Below, piece by piece: positions 4,724 to 5,907 of a stretch of DNA of 5,907 nucleotides (its first letter is position 1; every line of letters begins with the position of its first letter). Below the pieces are notes generated by a model that had not been told where the DNA came from, ran no database searches, and saw nothing but the letters and a program-made list of their open reading frames with translations. The translations under genes and the position numbers were made by a program. The DNA comes from JAWWBN01 sp033720955 (GTDB lineage: Bacteria; Acidobacteriota; Thermoanaerobaculia; Multivoradales; JAHEKO01), in NCBI GenBank assembly GCA_033720955.1, contig JAWWBN010000237.1, positions 1 through 5,907 on the forward strand. Reading direction: 5' to 3'.

Positions 4724-5907
4724 CCTCCCAGCTTCCCGAGGTTCTCCGCCGCCAGCCGGTCGTCGGGGCGAATCTCGAGCGCCCGCTCGAGCAGGGTGCG
4801 GGCCTCCTCGTCGTCGCCCCGGTTCATGAGGAGCACGGCGAGGTCGTTGAGCGCCGCGGTGTGCTCGGGGGCGAGCTCGAGGGCCTGCCGCAGGTCGCGC
4901 TCCGCCGCCTCGGTCTCCTCGAGGCCCATCAGGATCACCCCGCGCAGGTAGACGGCGTCGGCGCTCTCGGGGGCCGCCTGGACGAGCTGGTCGGCCTTCT
5001 CGAGCGCCTCGCCGGTGCTGCCGGCGAACTGCAGGATCCGGGCTTCCACCAGGTGCGGGCGGATGTCCTCCGGCGAGAAGGCCTGCTCGCGCCGGGCGAT
5101 GGTCAGGGCCTCCTCGATGCGCCCCTCGGCCATGGCCTTCATGGCCTCGCGCAGCTCGCGTCCCGTGGGGTCCTCGAGGTTCTTCTCGAGCTGGACCTCC
5201 TGGAGTTGCGCGGGCACCTCGCCCTGGACGATCTCCTGGAACCTGGCCAGCGCCTCGCGCGCCTCCTCCCGGCGGCCCACGGCGGCCAGGGCCTGCCCGA
5301 GCTGGTGCCAGCCCTGCTTGCGGCCGGGATCGACCCGGGTCGCCAGCTCCAGGTAGGGGACCGCCTGCTCCTGGCGACCGGCGGTGACCAGCAGCCGCCC
5401 GTACTCGACGATCAGGCTCACCTCGTGCCCGGGTCGCGGGTCGGTGCCGTCCCGCGCGCCCCCCAGGAGGCTCTCGGCGAAGGGCTGGAGGGTGGCGAGG
5501 GCGGCGTCCAGGTCGCCGCTCTGGTACTGCGCCTGGCCGAGCTGGAGGGCCACGGCCGAGCTGCCCTCGCCGTGGCCCTGGAGCAGCTCGACCGCCTTGG
5601 CCGCCTCGCCCACGGAGGCGTAGGCCTCGGCCATGGTGCGACGCACGTCGAGCGCCATCTCCGGCGGGGCGTCGTCCAGCAGCGGCCGAAGGGTGGCCAG
5701 CGCCCCCCACGGATCGGCCTTGAGCAGCAGCAGCCGGCCCCAGAGCAGCCGCACCGGGGGCTGGTCCTGGGGCAGGTCGGACAGGAGCTGCTCGGCGTCG
5801 CCCGGCCGCTCGAGCTGCACGGCGCAGAAGGCCGCCGCGCGGCGGGCGTCGAGATCCTCGGGATTGGCCGAGGCCCACGGACGGAGCAGCAGGTAGGCGT
5901 CCTGGCA
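4720..5907 (-). CDS. Tetratricopeptide repeat protein (5'-partial)
   Basis: The frame is open from the right edge of the window to TGA 4722-4720, giving 395 visible residues. The protein continues upstream: the 29 residues before the GTG at 5820-5818 (e.g. LLLRPWASANPEDLDARRAA) are themselves TPR-like, so that GTG is probably internal. About eight TPR units can be picked out, roughly at visible residues 84-112, 118-146, 163-196, 197-229, 255-282, 282-315, 316-349 and 350-383. The last two are textbook 34-residue units (YLRGVILMGLEETEAAERDL and the copy ending LERALEIRPDD). Residues about 225-255 are charged and helical. TPR arrays are protein-binding scaffolds. No catalytic domain is visible, and any signal peptide or membrane anchor would lie outside the window. 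Its stop overlaps the start of gene 3 (ATGA), so the two are probably co-translated and work together; that partnership is inference. Confidence 0.92.
   Translation of the reverse strand, partial: CQDAYLLLRPWASANPEDLDARRAAAFCAVQLERPGDAEQLLSDLPQDQPPVRLLWGRLLLLKADPWGALATLRPLLDDAPPEMALDVRRTMAEAYASVGEAAKAVELLQGHGEGSSAVALQLGQAQYQSGDLDAALATLQPFAESLLGGARDGTDPRPGHEVSLIVEYGRLLVTAGRQEQAVPYLELATRVDPGRKQGWHQLGQALAAVGRREEAREALARFQEIVQGEVPAQLQEVQLEKNLEDPTGRELREAMKAMAEGRIEEALTIARREQAFSPEDIRPHLVEARILQFAGSTGEALEKADQLVQAAPESADAVYLRGVILMGLEETEAAERDLRQALELAPEHTAALNDLAVLLMNRGDDEEARTLLERALEIRPDDRLAAENLGKLGG
4724..4737 (-). promoter_or_regulatory. Ribosome binding region of gene 3
   Basis: On the minus strand GGGAAG (4737-4732) lies eight bases before the ATG of gene 3 and is the better-spaced Shine-Dalgarno candidate. 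A second purine run, GGGAGG (4729-4724), directly touches the ATG and is too close for normal use. Both lie in the last codons of the TPR gene, consistent with reinitiation at the ATGA overlap. Confidence 0.4.

Noticed and set aside
1538..4951. A plus-strand frame of about 1,140 codons through an alternative frame of gene 2 and the antisense of gene 3.
   Set aside because: It is an Arg/Gly/Pro-rich then Val/Glu/Gly-rich shadow, and the gene 3 half is simply the reverse of the DGDGDLDL-type codons. Signal peptides and propeller motifs lie in the other frames.
5818..5820. GTG (minus strand) as the start of the TPR gene.
   Set aside because: The frame continues to the window edge with TPR-like residues and no better ribosome site is seen, so the start probably lies beyond 5907.
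4724..5878. Upstream extension of gene 3 through the TPR gene on the same strand.
   Set aside because: The residues are Arg/Gly/Pro/Ala-rich noise in an alternative frame of a clear TPR array, while ATG 4723 starts a canonical signal peptide.
5015..5896. Short plus-strand frames at 5015-5356, 5384-5623 and 5633-5896.
   Set aside because: They are Ser/Arg/Ala-rich antisense of the TPR gene with no recognisable domain, typical of GC-rich shadow frames.

Overview
The window is very G+C-rich (well over 70% by eye, with nearly every codon ending in G or C) and fully coding. It holds four genes in two convergent pairs. No RNA gene, insertion sequence, CRISPR array or promoter is visible, and both promoters must lie outside the window. 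The gene content (secreted CRTAC1-type proteins with FG-GAP/VCBS repeats and an ASPIC/UnbV domain, plus a tetratricopeptide protein) and the base composition suit a high-GC environmental bacterium. Acidobacteriota, Myxococcota, Planctomycetota or Gemmatimonadota are possible, but nothing in the sequence fixes the phylum.

Left half, plus strand: gene 1 (1-1452, N-terminus outside the window) and gene 2 (1449-3089) are paralogous secreted beta-propeller proteins joined by a 4-base GTGA stop/start overlap. Right half, minus strand: a TPR protein (5907-4720, N-terminus outside the window) is followed by gene 3 (4723-2780), a third paralog, through an ATGA overlap. The two pairs run tail to tail into each other. 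Genes 2 and 3 each carry a signal peptide ending at residue 20, a His-His-His motif at residues 37-39, seven Asp-rich calcium-loop repeats, one pair of cysteines in an insertion between repeats 3 and 4, and a C-terminal ASPIC/UnbV domain. Gene 1 shows all of this except the N-terminal part.

The unusual part is the middle. Gene 3 has no stop codon where its homologous domain ends. Its frame runs another 103 codons antisense through the ASPIC/UnbV region of gene 2, to a TAG at 2782-2780. That stop lies inside one arm of a 78-bp inverted repeat (2715-2792 and 3377-3454, 74 of 78 bases matching) placed just upstream of the ASPIC/UnbV domain in both genes. Recombination between the arms would exchange the C-terminal domains of the two proteins in frame. 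This is a hypothesis, but it can be tested directly.

Working model (inference): three exported, calcium-stabilised seven-bladed propellers arose by local duplication. One of them is translationally coupled to a TPR scaffold protein. Their ligand or substrate cannot be read from the sequence.
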